Below are positions 1-7,805 of a DNA stretch of 17,048 nucleotides, piece after piece. The stretch's first letter is position 1, and each line of letters opens with the position of its first letter. A model generated the notes under the pieces. It worked only from the letters and a program-made list of their open reading frames with translations. It was not told the DNA's origin and did not search any database. The DNA lies in NCBI GenBank assembly GCA_902766985.1, contig CACXFP010000162.1, forward strand, positions 1 through 17,048. The letters are read 5' to 3'. The stretch is from an uncultured Bacteroidia bacterium. Lineage in GTDB: Bacteria > Bacteroidota > Bacteroidia > Bacteroidales > UBA932. Made by a program: the position numbers and the translations under genes.

Positions 1-1521
1 GATCCCAAGTCAAACGACCCCGGACAGATACGCAGCCTGGCACTATGGCTGAAAAACGTGGTGGTGGCAACCGCTCCCTTCCTCGCGAAGGATCCTCCGC
101 TGGAGCTGGACTTCGCCAAGGAATGCTACAATACCCTCAACCAGCTGGCCGTCAGGAATCTGGCCGTTCTTCCCGCCACTTTCGTCAGACTCTGCGACCA
201 GATTCTCGGCTCCGTTTCAATCCCTTACAACGGTGAACCGCTGAAGGGCTTGCAGATAATGGGTCCCCTCGAAACCAGGGCCCTGGATTTCAGCGAAGTG
301 GCGATCCTTTCATGTAACGAGGGCGTTTTCCCCCGCCATAGCGTGAGCTCTTCATTCATCCCCCCTGAACTCCGGAAAGGGTTCGGGCTACCTACAAGGG
401 AGATGCAGGATTCCGTCTGGGCCTATTATTTCTACCGTCTTGTCCAGAGGGCCTCGAAGGTCTGGCTTATTTATGATTCCCGCACGGAGGGGCTGGTCTC
501 TGGAGAGGAAAGCCGGTACATCAAGCAATTGGAGTATCATTTCCGAGTCAAGACCGGACGTTTCGTTTATAAGGCTCCTTCGGAGATATCCCAGGAAGAG
601 GAGATAGTTAAGACTCCGGAGGTCATGGAGAAGTTGGCAGGGGTCGAATATTCGCCTTCTTCGTTGATCAATTACCTCTCATGTCCTGCAATGTTCTATT
701 ATTCTACGGTCGAGAGGCTGTGGAAGGATGAAGAGGTGGCGGAAGACCTTGACAAGGGCATGATAGGGACAGTGTTTCACGATGTTATGCGGAGTTTGTA
801 TTCTGCTGCCGGAGAGGTGGTTACGCTGGAATATCTTGAACGCTGCGCAAAGGATGCCGGGAGGATCCGGGAGATGGTCGACGATGGTATCAGGAAGCAG
901 CTGCGCTCGTTCGAGGTCTCGGGACGGGATCTGGTGTATGCCAGGGTGATAGTCCGTTATGTGGTGCAGACCCTCAAAAGGGATATGGAACTGATCCGCG
1001 ACAGGGGAGTGAGTGGTATCCGGATCCTGTCGCTGGAAGGGAACCTCAAGATGGATTTCGGGGGATATCACCTTAAAGGAAAGCTGGACAGGCTGGACAG
1101 CGTGGTCCCCGGGGAGGTGAGGGTCGTCGATTACAAGACAGGGACGGTGAAGGACGCTGATGTGGAAATCAATGACACCAATGCCGGCAAGATCGCCGAA
1201 AAGGTGTTCGGCGATTCCGGCAAGGACAGGCCGAAAATCGCTCTCCAGATCGAGATATACGACATGCTTGCGGAGGAAAACGGCTTCCTTGAAGGGAAAA
1301 AGGCGGTGAATTCGATTTATTCTATGGTGAGGCTGTTCCCGGACAAGGTGAAAGAAGTGGAGAGGAGCCAGGCTTTCTCGGACGAAGTCAAGACAAGGCT
1401 GAAGTCTCTCCTGGACGAGATAAACGATCCCGCTACCCCTTTCAAGAGGACGGAAGATGCGAAAACATGCAAATGGTGTGATTTCAAGATAATCTGTGGA
1501 AGATGCGCAAAGGTGGACTGA
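1..1521 (+). CDS. addB: AddB-like PD-(D/E)XK nuclease subunit of an AddAB-type repair complex (5' partial)
   Basis: The reading frame is open from base 1, so this is the C-terminal 506 codons of a longer protein; the GTG at 58 is not a real start. The family pairs with an AddA helicase-nuclease to resect double-strand breaks for RecA loading. The first part (about codons 75-180) resembles the degenerate helicase half of AddB, with a LETRALDF stretch where active helicases carry motif V. The C-terminal nuclease domain shows SSLINYLSCP, then GTVFHD (His at 778), then KLDRLD and VVDYKTG (Asp at 1129, Lys at 1135), the usual RecB-family catalytic set. Cysteines at 682, 1468, 1477 and 1495 form the C...C-x2-C-x5-C pattern of the AddB 4Fe-4S cluster. 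The 3' end overlaps the next gene by 19 bases, which suggests translational coupling. The family call is firm. The AddB name rests on architecture and on the AddA neighbour. Confidence 0.87.
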   Translation, partial: DPKSNDPGQIRSLALWLKNVVVATAPFLAKDPPLELDFAKECYNTLNQLAVRNLAVLPATFVRLCDQILGSVSIPYNGEPLKGLQIMGPLETRALDFSEVAILSCNEGVFPRHSVSSSFIPPELRKGFGLPTREMQDSVWAYYFYRLVQRASKVWLIYDSRTEGLVSGEESRYIKQLEYHFRVKTGRFVYKAPSEISQEEEIVKTPEVMEKLAGVEYSPSSLINYLSCPAMFYYSTVERLWKDEEVAEDLDKGMIGTVFHDVMRSLYSAAGEVVTLEYLERCAKDAGRIREMVDDGIRKQLRSFEVSGRDLVYARVIVRYVVQTLKRDMELIRDRGVSGIRILSLEGNLKMDFGGYHLKGKLDRLDSVVPGEVRVVDYKTGTVKDADVEINDTNAGKIAEKVFGDSGKDRPKIALQIEIYDMLAEENGFLEGKKAVNSIYSMVRLFPDKVKEVERSQAFSDEVKTRLKSLLDEINDPATPFKRTEDAKTCKWCDFKIICGRCAKVD

Positions 1522-4500
1522 AAATTCTCAAGGCTTCGGCCGGAACGGGCAAGACGTTCAACCTTGCCAAGACATACATATCCCTCCTGCTGGAGAGCGA
1601 TGACCCGTATGCATACAGGCACATCCTCGCCGTGACGTTTACCAATGCCGCCACCGATGAGATGAAATCCCGTATTATCAAAGAGCTGGACATTCTCTCA
1701 CGCATGCCGTCCAAGTCAAAGTATCACGATGATTTCGTACCTTCCCTGGTCCCGGACGATTCGGCTCTGAGCTTCCGGTCCGGGAGGGCGCTCAGGAATA
1801 TCCTACATGATTACGGAGCTTTCAGCGTCACTACGATAGACAAGTTTTTCCAGCAGACACTGAGGGCATTCGCGCGCGAGGTCGGGCGATTCAACGCCTA
1901 TCAGGTAGAGCTGGACAGGGATTCCCTGATAGAGGAAAGCGTAGACAGGGTCCTTGACGAGATCAGTCCGGATGACAAGGAGACTCTTGACTGGCTGGGA
2001 GAAAACGTCACCGACAGCCTTGAGCAGGGCGTGAATTACAATATGGAGAAGAAGCTCTGCGACATGGCCCGCCGGATACTGTCCCGGGAGTACAGGTCCA
2101 TAGAAGAGTCCTTCGGGATAGATACGGACAAGGCGTTCTCCAAGGAAAACCTTTCCAGGGTCAGGAAATTCCTCCGTTCGTTCAGGGCCGGATTCGAGAA
2201 ACGGGTCAGGGAAAGGGCGCAGGATGTCCTGGATGCCTTTGCCGGTTGTGGCATAAGCGTTTGGGAAACCAGCGATGCAAAAAAGTATTTCGGCAAGATG
2301 GAGGAGTGGGCCGGTCCCGGGAAGCCGGGAAACGTAGTCCCTCCGACGGATGCCTTCAAGTCCAGGGCGTCCGATTATCAGAAATGGTTCAAGGCGGCTG
2401 ACAAGGCCAGGATGGCCGGCCTGGAAGGGGACCTGACACCATCTGTGAACGCTTTCTTTGCCTTGTTCGGGGATCCGTACCGTGACTGGAAGTCGGCCGG
2501 GCTGATGCTCGGATATCTCGGAGAATTGGGAATGGCCGAAAGCATCAGGAAGGGGTTCGACGCCCTGACGCAGGAGAAGAATGTCCTGAGCATCGATGAC
2601 TCCGATGAACTGCTGAAGAAAATAATCGGCGGCTCCGACGCCCCGTTCATTTACGAGAAGACAGGCGTGCGGTACGACCATTTCCTCCTGGACGAGTTCC
2701 AGGATACATCCGCTATCCAGATGGAGAATTTCGCTCCGCTCCTTCGCAACAGCATATCCCAGGGACATTCCAACCTAGTCGTAGGAGACGTAAAGCAGAG
2801 CATTTACCGCTGGAGGGGCGCCGACTGGAAACTGATGCAGTCCGGGCTGGCCGGGATGTTCGGAGAAGAGAACATCAGCGGCTCGAACCTCAGGGGTAAT
2901 TACAGGAGCCTTTCCTGTCTCATCGATTTCTTCAACGGCTTCTTCGCCTATGCGTCGAAGAGCCTTTCAGTGAAAGATAGCTCCAATGACAACATAGACC
3001 TGGATATAAATGATATCTATGGGATGGATCCGGGAATCCCCGACGACAGGAGCCAGAGGGTGGAATTCAGGCTCGAAGACCCGTCTCCCGGAAGCGTTGA
3101 GGCCGTTTTCTGCGATTCTTCGGAGGAATGCGGGCAGGTTCTGTCCACCATCAACCGCCTCGTCGGCGACCAGGGCGCAAGGCTTGGGGACATCGCCGTC
3201 CTCGTGCGTACCAACCGCCACGGTTCCGAAGTCGCTTCTTTCCTTTCGGCCCGGGGTATCCCTGTCATTTCGAATGATTCCCTGCACCTGAAGTCTTCTT
3301 CCGTCGTGAGGAAGGTTGTCTCCCTGCTCTCGCTTATCGAGGATCCGGAAAGCCGGATAAGGGGCTGGGATGCCAGGAACCTGTCCTTTGAGGGAGAGGG
3401 CATCGGATGGCATTCCCTTATGGAACTGTGCGAGGCACTCCTGAGGATAGTCAGGGATGCCGATCCCGCCGTTTTCGAATCCCAGGCCCGATATGTCCAG
3501 TCGTTCATGGACAAGGTCAAGGATTACTGCGCGGCGCAAGGGAATGAACCCGGCGCTTTCCTTGAATGGTGGGACGGGCAGGATCCTGTGCTCAGCTCCC
3601 CGGAGGATCCCGGTTCGGTCAGGATAATGACGGTTCATAAATCCAAGGGCCTCGAGTTTCCTTATGTGATTATACCATTCCTTGATTCCCAGACGTTTAC
3701 AAATAGCAAGGAAAGTGCCTGGTGCTGTCCTGACCTTGATGGGACCCCCCTTGCCGAAGCTGGCGGGATGGCCTTCGATGTGGGTATGAGCAGCACCTCC
3801 TGTTCTTCTACCTGTTTCGAGTCAGATTGGCACAGGAGCCTCAAGATGCAGTTCATCGACAACCTCAACATCGTGTATGTCGCCATGACGAGGGCGAAGG
3901 CCGGACTGACCGTAATATCTTCGTCTTCCGCCAAGTCCAACACTTTCGCGGCCCTCCTGAAGGAATGGGTGGTGCGCGGGGAGTCCGGATTCTCGCTCGT
4001 TGAGGAAGATGAGGACCTGGAGAGGTTCTTCAAAGGAGAAAGATACGATTTCTCCGGCATGAAAAGGGGGAAAGAGGCGGTGCAGACCATACTGGGAGGC
4101 TATCCCAGCTGGAGCATCAATCCTGTAGATCCTGAGGGGAACACGTACCTGAGACTCAGGCTTAAAGCCGACGCAGGCGACTTTTTCTCGTCGGAGGGGA
4201 AGGCCGGACCGGAGGCGTCGGGCAGGTTGATGGGAATCCTTCTTCATGACATAATGTCCAGGGTCAGGTCGGCCGGCGACCTCGAAGCCGCCGTCGCGGA
4301 TTCGTTGAGGTCGGGAGCCATTGACGGGGCCCAAGCTTCGGAGATTAAGGAAATCCTGTCTTCAGCGGTGGCCGCGGCGGGTAAAGGCTGGTTCCCGGAA
4401 GGCGGGGAAGGGGTGCTGAACGAGGTTCCCGTCATCGGACCCGACGGGAGCGTCCATCGTCCCGACCGGGTGGTGATCACTCCGGAAAAGGTGTATGTTA

Positions 4501-4652
4501 TTGATTATAAGATCAGGGAAAATGATGATGTGACCAGGAGATATGTTTCCCAGGTCGGACGGTATGTGGACCTTTACAAGTCCTTGGGTTATCGCGACGT
4601 CGAGGGCTGGCTGTGGTATCTTCAGGACAAGGAAACCGTGAGGGTGAAATAA
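1503..4652 (+). CDS. addA: AddA-like UvrD/Rep helicase-nuclease (RecB-family exonuclease subunit)
   Basis: This 1049-residue superfamily 1A helicase has a C-terminal nuclease domain and would unwind and degrade broken DNA ends. Motifs in order are Walker A ASAGTGKTF (residues 11-19), TFTNAATDEM (motif Ia), DEFQDTS (397-403, Walker B), VVGDVKQSIYRWRGAD (motif III), RGNYRS (motif IV), TVHKSKGLE (710-718, motif V) and VYVAMTRAK (791-799, motif VI). The nuclease domain keeps LLHD (His915), RPDRV (Asp988) and VIDYKI (Asp1001, Lys1003), so both activities look intact. It is somewhat shorter than E. coli RecB or Bacillus AddA as I remember them. The ATG at 1503 lies inside the upstream gene and puts Walker A 10 residues from the N terminus, as is usual. 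Because both this protein and its partner carry a nuclease domain, the pair is AddAB-like and not RecBCD-like. Cytoplasmic. Confidence 0.94.
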   Translation: MRKGGLKILKASAGTGKTFNLAKTYISLLLESDDPYAYRHILAVTFTNAATDEMKSRIIKELDILSRMPSKSKYHDDFVPSLVPDDSALSFRSGRALRNILHDYGAFSVTTIDKFFQQTLRAFAREVGRFNAYQVELDRDSLIEESVDRVLDEISPDDKETLDWLGENVTDSLEQGVNYNMEKKLCDMARRILSREYRSIEESFGIDTDKAFSKENLSRVRKFLRSFRAGFEKRVRERAQDVLDAFAGCGISVWETSDAKKYFGKMEEWAGPGKPGNVVPPTDAFKSRASDYQKWFKAADKARMAGLEGDLTPSVNAFFALFGDPYRDWKSAGLMLGYLGELGMAESIRKGFDALTQEKNVLSIDDSDELLKKIIGGSDAPFIYEKTGVRYDHFLLDEFQDTSAIQMENFAPLLRNSISQGHSNLVVGDVKQSIYRWRGADWKLMQSGLAGMFGEENISGSNLRGNYRSLSCLIDFFNGFFAYASKSLSVKDSSNDNIDLDINDIYGMDPGIPDDRSQRVEFRLEDPSPGSVEAVFCDSSEECGQVLSTINRLVGDQGARLGDIAVLVRTNRHGSEVASFLSARGIPVISNDSLHLKSSSVVRKVVSLLSLIEDPESRIRGWDARNLSFEGEGIGWHSLMELCEALLRIVRDADPAVFESQARYVQSFMDKVKDYCAAQGNEPGAFLEWWDGQDPVLSSPEDPGSVRIMTVHKSKGLEFPYVIIPFLDSQTFTNSKESAWCCPDLDGTPLAEAGGMAFDVGMSSTSCSSTCFESDWHRSLKMQFIDNLNIVYVAMTRAKAGLTVISSSSAKSNTFAALLKEWVVRGESGFSLVEEDEDLERFFKGERYDFSGMKRGKEAVQTILGGYPSWSINPVDPEGNTYLRLRLKADAGDFFSSEGKAGPEASGRLMGILLHDIMSRVRSAGDLEAAVADSLRSGAIDGAQASEIKEILSSAVAAAGKGWFPEGGEGVLNEVPVIGPDGSVHRPDRVVITPEKVYVIDYKIRENDDVTRRYVSQVGRYVDLYKSLGYRDVEGWLWYLQDKETVRVK

Positions 4653-4665
4653 GAGTAATTTTTAC

Positions 4666-4673
4666 TATATTTG
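4666..4673 (+). promoter_or_regulatory. Possible Bacteroidota -7 promoter element (TATATTTG)
   Basis: TATATTTG matches the TAnnTTTG consensus of the Bacteroidota primary sigma factor and lies in the 43-base gap between the AddA-like gene and the DUF4290 gene. Transcription would start near 4680, leaving a leader of under 20 bases before the ATG at 4696. I see no good TTTG-type -33 element at the expected distance upstream, so the site is only tentative. Confidence 0.4.
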
Positions 4674-4695
4674 TTGGTTGGATAATTATAATTCT

Positions 4696-5358
4696 ATGGA
4701 ACCGTTTGAAGGCACTATAAAACTTTATTACAATACGGAAAGGGAGAAAATGGCGATGCCGGAATACGGCCGCAACGTGCTCCGCATGGTGGAAATCATG
4801 AAGAAAGAGCCGGACAGGGCCGTCCGCTCGACGATGGCCAGGGCCATTGTCGGGGTGATGGAGACCCTCAACCCTTCTGTCCGCCAGCAGGACAACTACA
4901 GCCAGAAACTCTGGGACCACCTTTATATCATCGCAGGGTACGATCTCGACATAGATTCTCCGTATCCCGCGCCGGTCAGGGAGGACAGGGAGTCCAGGCC
5001 GATGACCATCCCCCTGAAAAAGAAGCCGGTCAAGGCCACACATTACGGCCGTAACATCGAGAGCATCATCGATCTTATCGCCCTTGAACCGGAAGGGGAA
5101 ACCCGTACTTCCATGATCAGGGCCCTTGCCACCTACATGCGTCAGCAGTATCTTATCTGGAACAAGGACAGCGTGGCGGACGAGACCATTTTCTCCGATA
5201 TCGAGAAACTCTCCGAAGGTAGGATCAGGGTGCCCGACGGGCTCACGCTCTCGAAGATATCCTCCGACATGTCCTACTCCCGTCCGGGACTGAACCTGAA
5301 CATGGGTAGGGGAAAGGGGCAGCAGAAAAAGAACAGGAAAAACCGGAACAAACAGTAG
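4696..5358 (+). CDS. DUF4290 domain-containing protein
   Basis: This 220-residue protein is recognised by YGRNVLRMVEIM and KLWDHLYIIAGYDLDID, the hallmark stretches of DUF4290, a Bacteroidota family with no established function. It looks helical and cytoplasmic, with no signal peptide or membrane segment. Residues 24-55 and 117-148 are two copies of one 32-residue unit: each starts YGRN, has EP at position 15-16 and R-x2-M-x-RA further on, with 11 of 32 positions identical without gaps. The last 15 or so residues are almost all Gly, Gln, Asn, Lys and Arg, a basic disordered tail that could touch nucleic acid (inference). I chose the ATG at 4696 over an in-frame TTG at 4678, which sits just behind the possible promoter. 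The stop is 9 bases before ftsK, so the two are probably cotranscribed. Confidence 0.93.
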   Translation: MEPFEGTIKLYYNTEREKMAMPEYGRNVLRMVEIMKKEPDRAVRSTMARAIVGVMETLNPSVRQQDNYSQKLWDHLYIIAGYDLDIDSPYPAPVREDRESRPMTIPLKKKPVKATHYGRNIESIIDLIALEPEGETRTSMIRALATYMRQQYLIWNKDSVADETIFSDIEKLSEGRIRVPDGLTLSKISSDMSYSRPGLNLNMGRGKGQQKKNRKNRNKQ

Positions 5359-5367
5359 AAGACAGCG

Positions 5368-7782
5368 ATGCTACGTTTTTGGAAAAACATGGATGACAGG
5401 GACAAGGCGATGGCCAGGATGCTGGCTGGTCTCCTTGTCGCCGTTTTTGCGGTATTCACCCTGGTCTCCAACGTCTCCTATCTTTTCACTTGGAAGATGG
5501 ACCAGAGCCTGGTGATGTCTCCGGACTCCCTGGCCTCTTCCTCCGAGGCGTCCAATCTTGGCAGCGGACTTGGTTTTAGATGGGCCAGGTTCCTGACCGG
5601 GAAATGCTTCGGTCTCGGCAGTTTTGCCCTTATAGTCATATTGATAGCTGTCGCCGTCAGGCTCCTGGCCCATAGGTGGAACAGGTCACTGGTAAGGACT
5701 GTGCTCGTCTCTGTGACCGGTGCGATGCTTGCATCCCTCCTGCTGTCTTATTTCGGCAGGATCTTTTCCGCCGACACCCTCTTCGGAGGCGGACTCGGGG
5801 GAGAATGCGGCTCCTCCCTCATCTCATGGTGCGAGAACCTGTTCGGAAGGATAGTAACCGGCCTGCTGCTGGCGGTCCTTACGGTCGCCTGGCTATATTT
5901 CATAAGTGACAGGTTCGCCTTGTGGATTACCGGTAAGGAAGGTTCGAAAGACGGAGGGGAAGGGAATCCAGGTAACGTAAAACCGGCTTCCGATCCCAGG
6001 CCCGCCGTATCTCCGGCCCCTGTTGCGGCTCCTGTCCCGGCCGCCCCTCCAGTCGGCAAGGGGATGGAAAAGACTCCTGATCCGAAACCTGTCCCTCCGG
6101 CTACGGAACCGGTCCGGAAGGAAAAAGATCCCGTCGCCGGTAATGCCGGGGATTTCGAAGTCATTACTGATGACACCCTTGACGCTACGGTGAAGGAGGA
6201 CCTTCCTCCGTTTGACAACCGTACCGATCCCGAGCTGGGATTGCCGAAATTCGTCGCTCCGTCCCTTGATATGCTGGGCGACTACTCCGGTTCCCGCCAG
6301 GAAGTCCCCATGGAGGAGCTTACACGCAACAACAACAAGATCCGGGCTACCCTCGCCAATTACAAGATCCAGGTGAACGACGTAAAAGCCGTGGTCGGTC
6401 CCACAGTCACCCTGTACAAGGTATATCCCGCTCCCGGAGTGAAGATCTCGGCGATCAAGAACCTTCATGAGGATATAGCCATGTCATTGAAGGCCAAGGG
6501 AGTCAGGGTAGTGGTCCTTCCGGATTCTGTAGGAATCGAAGTCGCCAACGACACTCCGTCGATAGTTCCCCTCAGGGCCCTTTTCAATGAGGAATCATAC
6601 CGCAACAGCAAGGCTGAACTGCCTGTGGCCATCGGTTACACCATCACCCACAAGGTGAAGGTGTTCGACCTTGCCGACGCGCCGCACCTGCTGGTCGCCG
6701 GAGCCACCAAGCAGGGCAAGTCCGTAGGCCTCAACGTTATGATTGCCTCCCTCCTATACAGCAAGCACCCATCGGAGCTGAAGTTCGTCTTCATCGATCC
6801 CAAGAAGGTGGAATTCTCCGTCTACGGCCGTCTCCTCCATCACTATCTCGCCGTCCTTCCCGATTCCGCGAACGCGGACGAGGAACAGTCGAACGCCATC
6901 GTAAAGGATCCGAAGAGGGCCGATGCCATCCTCAAGTCCCTCTGCGTGGAAATGGACGAGAGGTACGACCTGCTTGAAAAAGGCTATGTGAACAACATCA
7001 AAGCATATAACGAAAAGTTCAGGGACAGGAAGCTGCTGCCTACGGAAGGGCATAAGTTCCTTCCCTATATCGTGGTCGTGGTGGACGAGTTCGCCGACCT
7101 TACCATGTCCGCCGGCTCCGGAGGTGACGACCGAAAGCTTGCCCGTAACATCAATACCTCCATCGTGAGGCTTGCGCAGAAGGGCCGCGCCGCCGGCATC
7201 CATGTCGTCATCGCCACCCAGCGTCCTTCCGTCGATGTCATAACCGGCCTCATCAAGACCAATTTCCCTACCCGTATCGCCTTCAAGGTGGCTACCAGGG
7301 TGGATTCCTCCACGATACTGGATTCTCCCGGAGCGGAAAAGCTTATCGGTAAGGGCGACATGCTGTTCTTTACCGGCGTGGAGATGGAGAGGGTGCAGTG
7401 CGCATACATCAGTTCAGACGAAAGCGACAGCATCACCAGGTTCATCGGGGACCAGATCGGATACAAGAAGAGCTACAATACCCCGTACTACCTTCCCGAA
7501 CCGGATCCCGAATCAGGGGAGGAAGGCGGCGGCATGATAGACATGAAGAACCTGGACGAAAGGTTCGAGGAAGCGGCCAGACTGGTCGTCCAGACCCAGA
7601 GAGGTTCGACGTCAGACCTCCAGAGGAAGATGGGTATGGGATATGCCAAGGCCGGAAGGGTTATGGACCAGCTTGAGGCAGCCGGTATAGTCGGCCCCCA
7701 GGAGGGCTCCAAGCCGCGTCAGGTACTTGTCCGGGATTTCAACGAGCTTGAGGGAATCCTCAGGGCGTTTTTGAACCAATGA
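5368..7782 (+). CDS. ftsK: DNA translocase FtsK/SpoIIIE
   Basis: This 804-residue protein is an inner-membrane-anchored ATPase that pumps chromosomal DNA through the closing septum and helps resolve dimers with XerC/XerD. Four membrane segments are visible at about residues 16-40, 82-102, 107-130 and 162-181. A Pro/Ala-rich linker follows (about 190-265), short compared with the E. coli protein. The motor has Walker A GATKQGKS (445-452) and Walker B VVVDEFADL (Asp573, Glu574), followed by the conserved RAAGIHVVIATQRPSVDVI stretch. The C-terminal winged-helix gamma domain (about 729-800) keeps STSDLQRKMGMGYAKAGRVM, the part that reads polar DNA signals and contacts XerD. All domains are intact. 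It follows the DUF4290 gene by 9 bases and precedes the mannosidase gene by 23. Confidence 0.97.
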   Translation: MLRFWKNMDDRDKAMARMLAGLLVAVFAVFTLVSNVSYLFTWKMDQSLVMSPDSLASSSEASNLGSGLGFRWARFLTGKCFGLGSFALIVILIAVAVRLLAHRWNRSLVRTVLVSVTGAMLASLLLSYFGRIFSADTLFGGGLGGECGSSLISWCENLFGRIVTGLLLAVLTVAWLYFISDRFALWITGKEGSKDGGEGNPGNVKPASDPRPAVSPAPVAAPVPAAPPVGKGMEKTPDPKPVPPATEPVRKEKDPVAGNAGDFEVITDDTLDATVKEDLPPFDNRTDPELGLPKFVAPSLDMLGDYSGSRQEVPMEELTRNNNKIRATLANYKIQVNDVKAVVGPTVTLYKVYPAPGVKISAIKNLHEDIAMSLKAKGVRVVVLPDSVGIEVANDTPSIVPLRALFNEESYRNSKAELPVAIGYTITHKVKVFDLADAPHLLVAGATKQGKSVGLNVMIASLLYSKHPSELKFVFIDPKKVEFSVYGRLLHHYLAVLPDSANADEEQSNAIVKDPKRADAILKSLCVEMDERYDLLEKGYVNNIKAYNEKFRDRKLLPTEGHKFLPYIVVVVDEFADLTMSAGSGGDDRKLARNINTSIVRLAQKGRAAGIHVVIATQRPSVDVITGLIKTNFPTRIAFKVATRVDSSTILDSPGAEKLIGKGDMLFFTGVEMERVQCAYISSDESDSITRFIGDQIGYKKSYNTPYYLPEPDPESGEEGGGMIDMKNLDERFEEAARLVVQTQRGSTSDLQRKMGMGYAKAGRVMDQLEAAGIVGPQEGSKPRQVLVRDFNELEGILRAFLNQ

Positions 7783-7805
7783 CCAATTTTTAATAACCAC
7801 TTAAT

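Noticed and set aside
1803..2768. A 321-codon open frame on the minus strand inside the AddA-like gene
   Set aside because: It is antisense to conserved helicase sequence including motif II and has no recognisable domain.
4678..4695. TTG start for the DUF4290 protein, six residues upstream
   Set aside because: It would sit at or before the likely transcription start, and the ATG at 4696 already includes all family-conserved sequence.
7768..7798. Promoter between ftsK and the mannosidase gene (TTTTTG followed by TAATAACC)
   Set aside because: The -7 half shares only TA with the TAnnTTTG consensus, so I did not list it.
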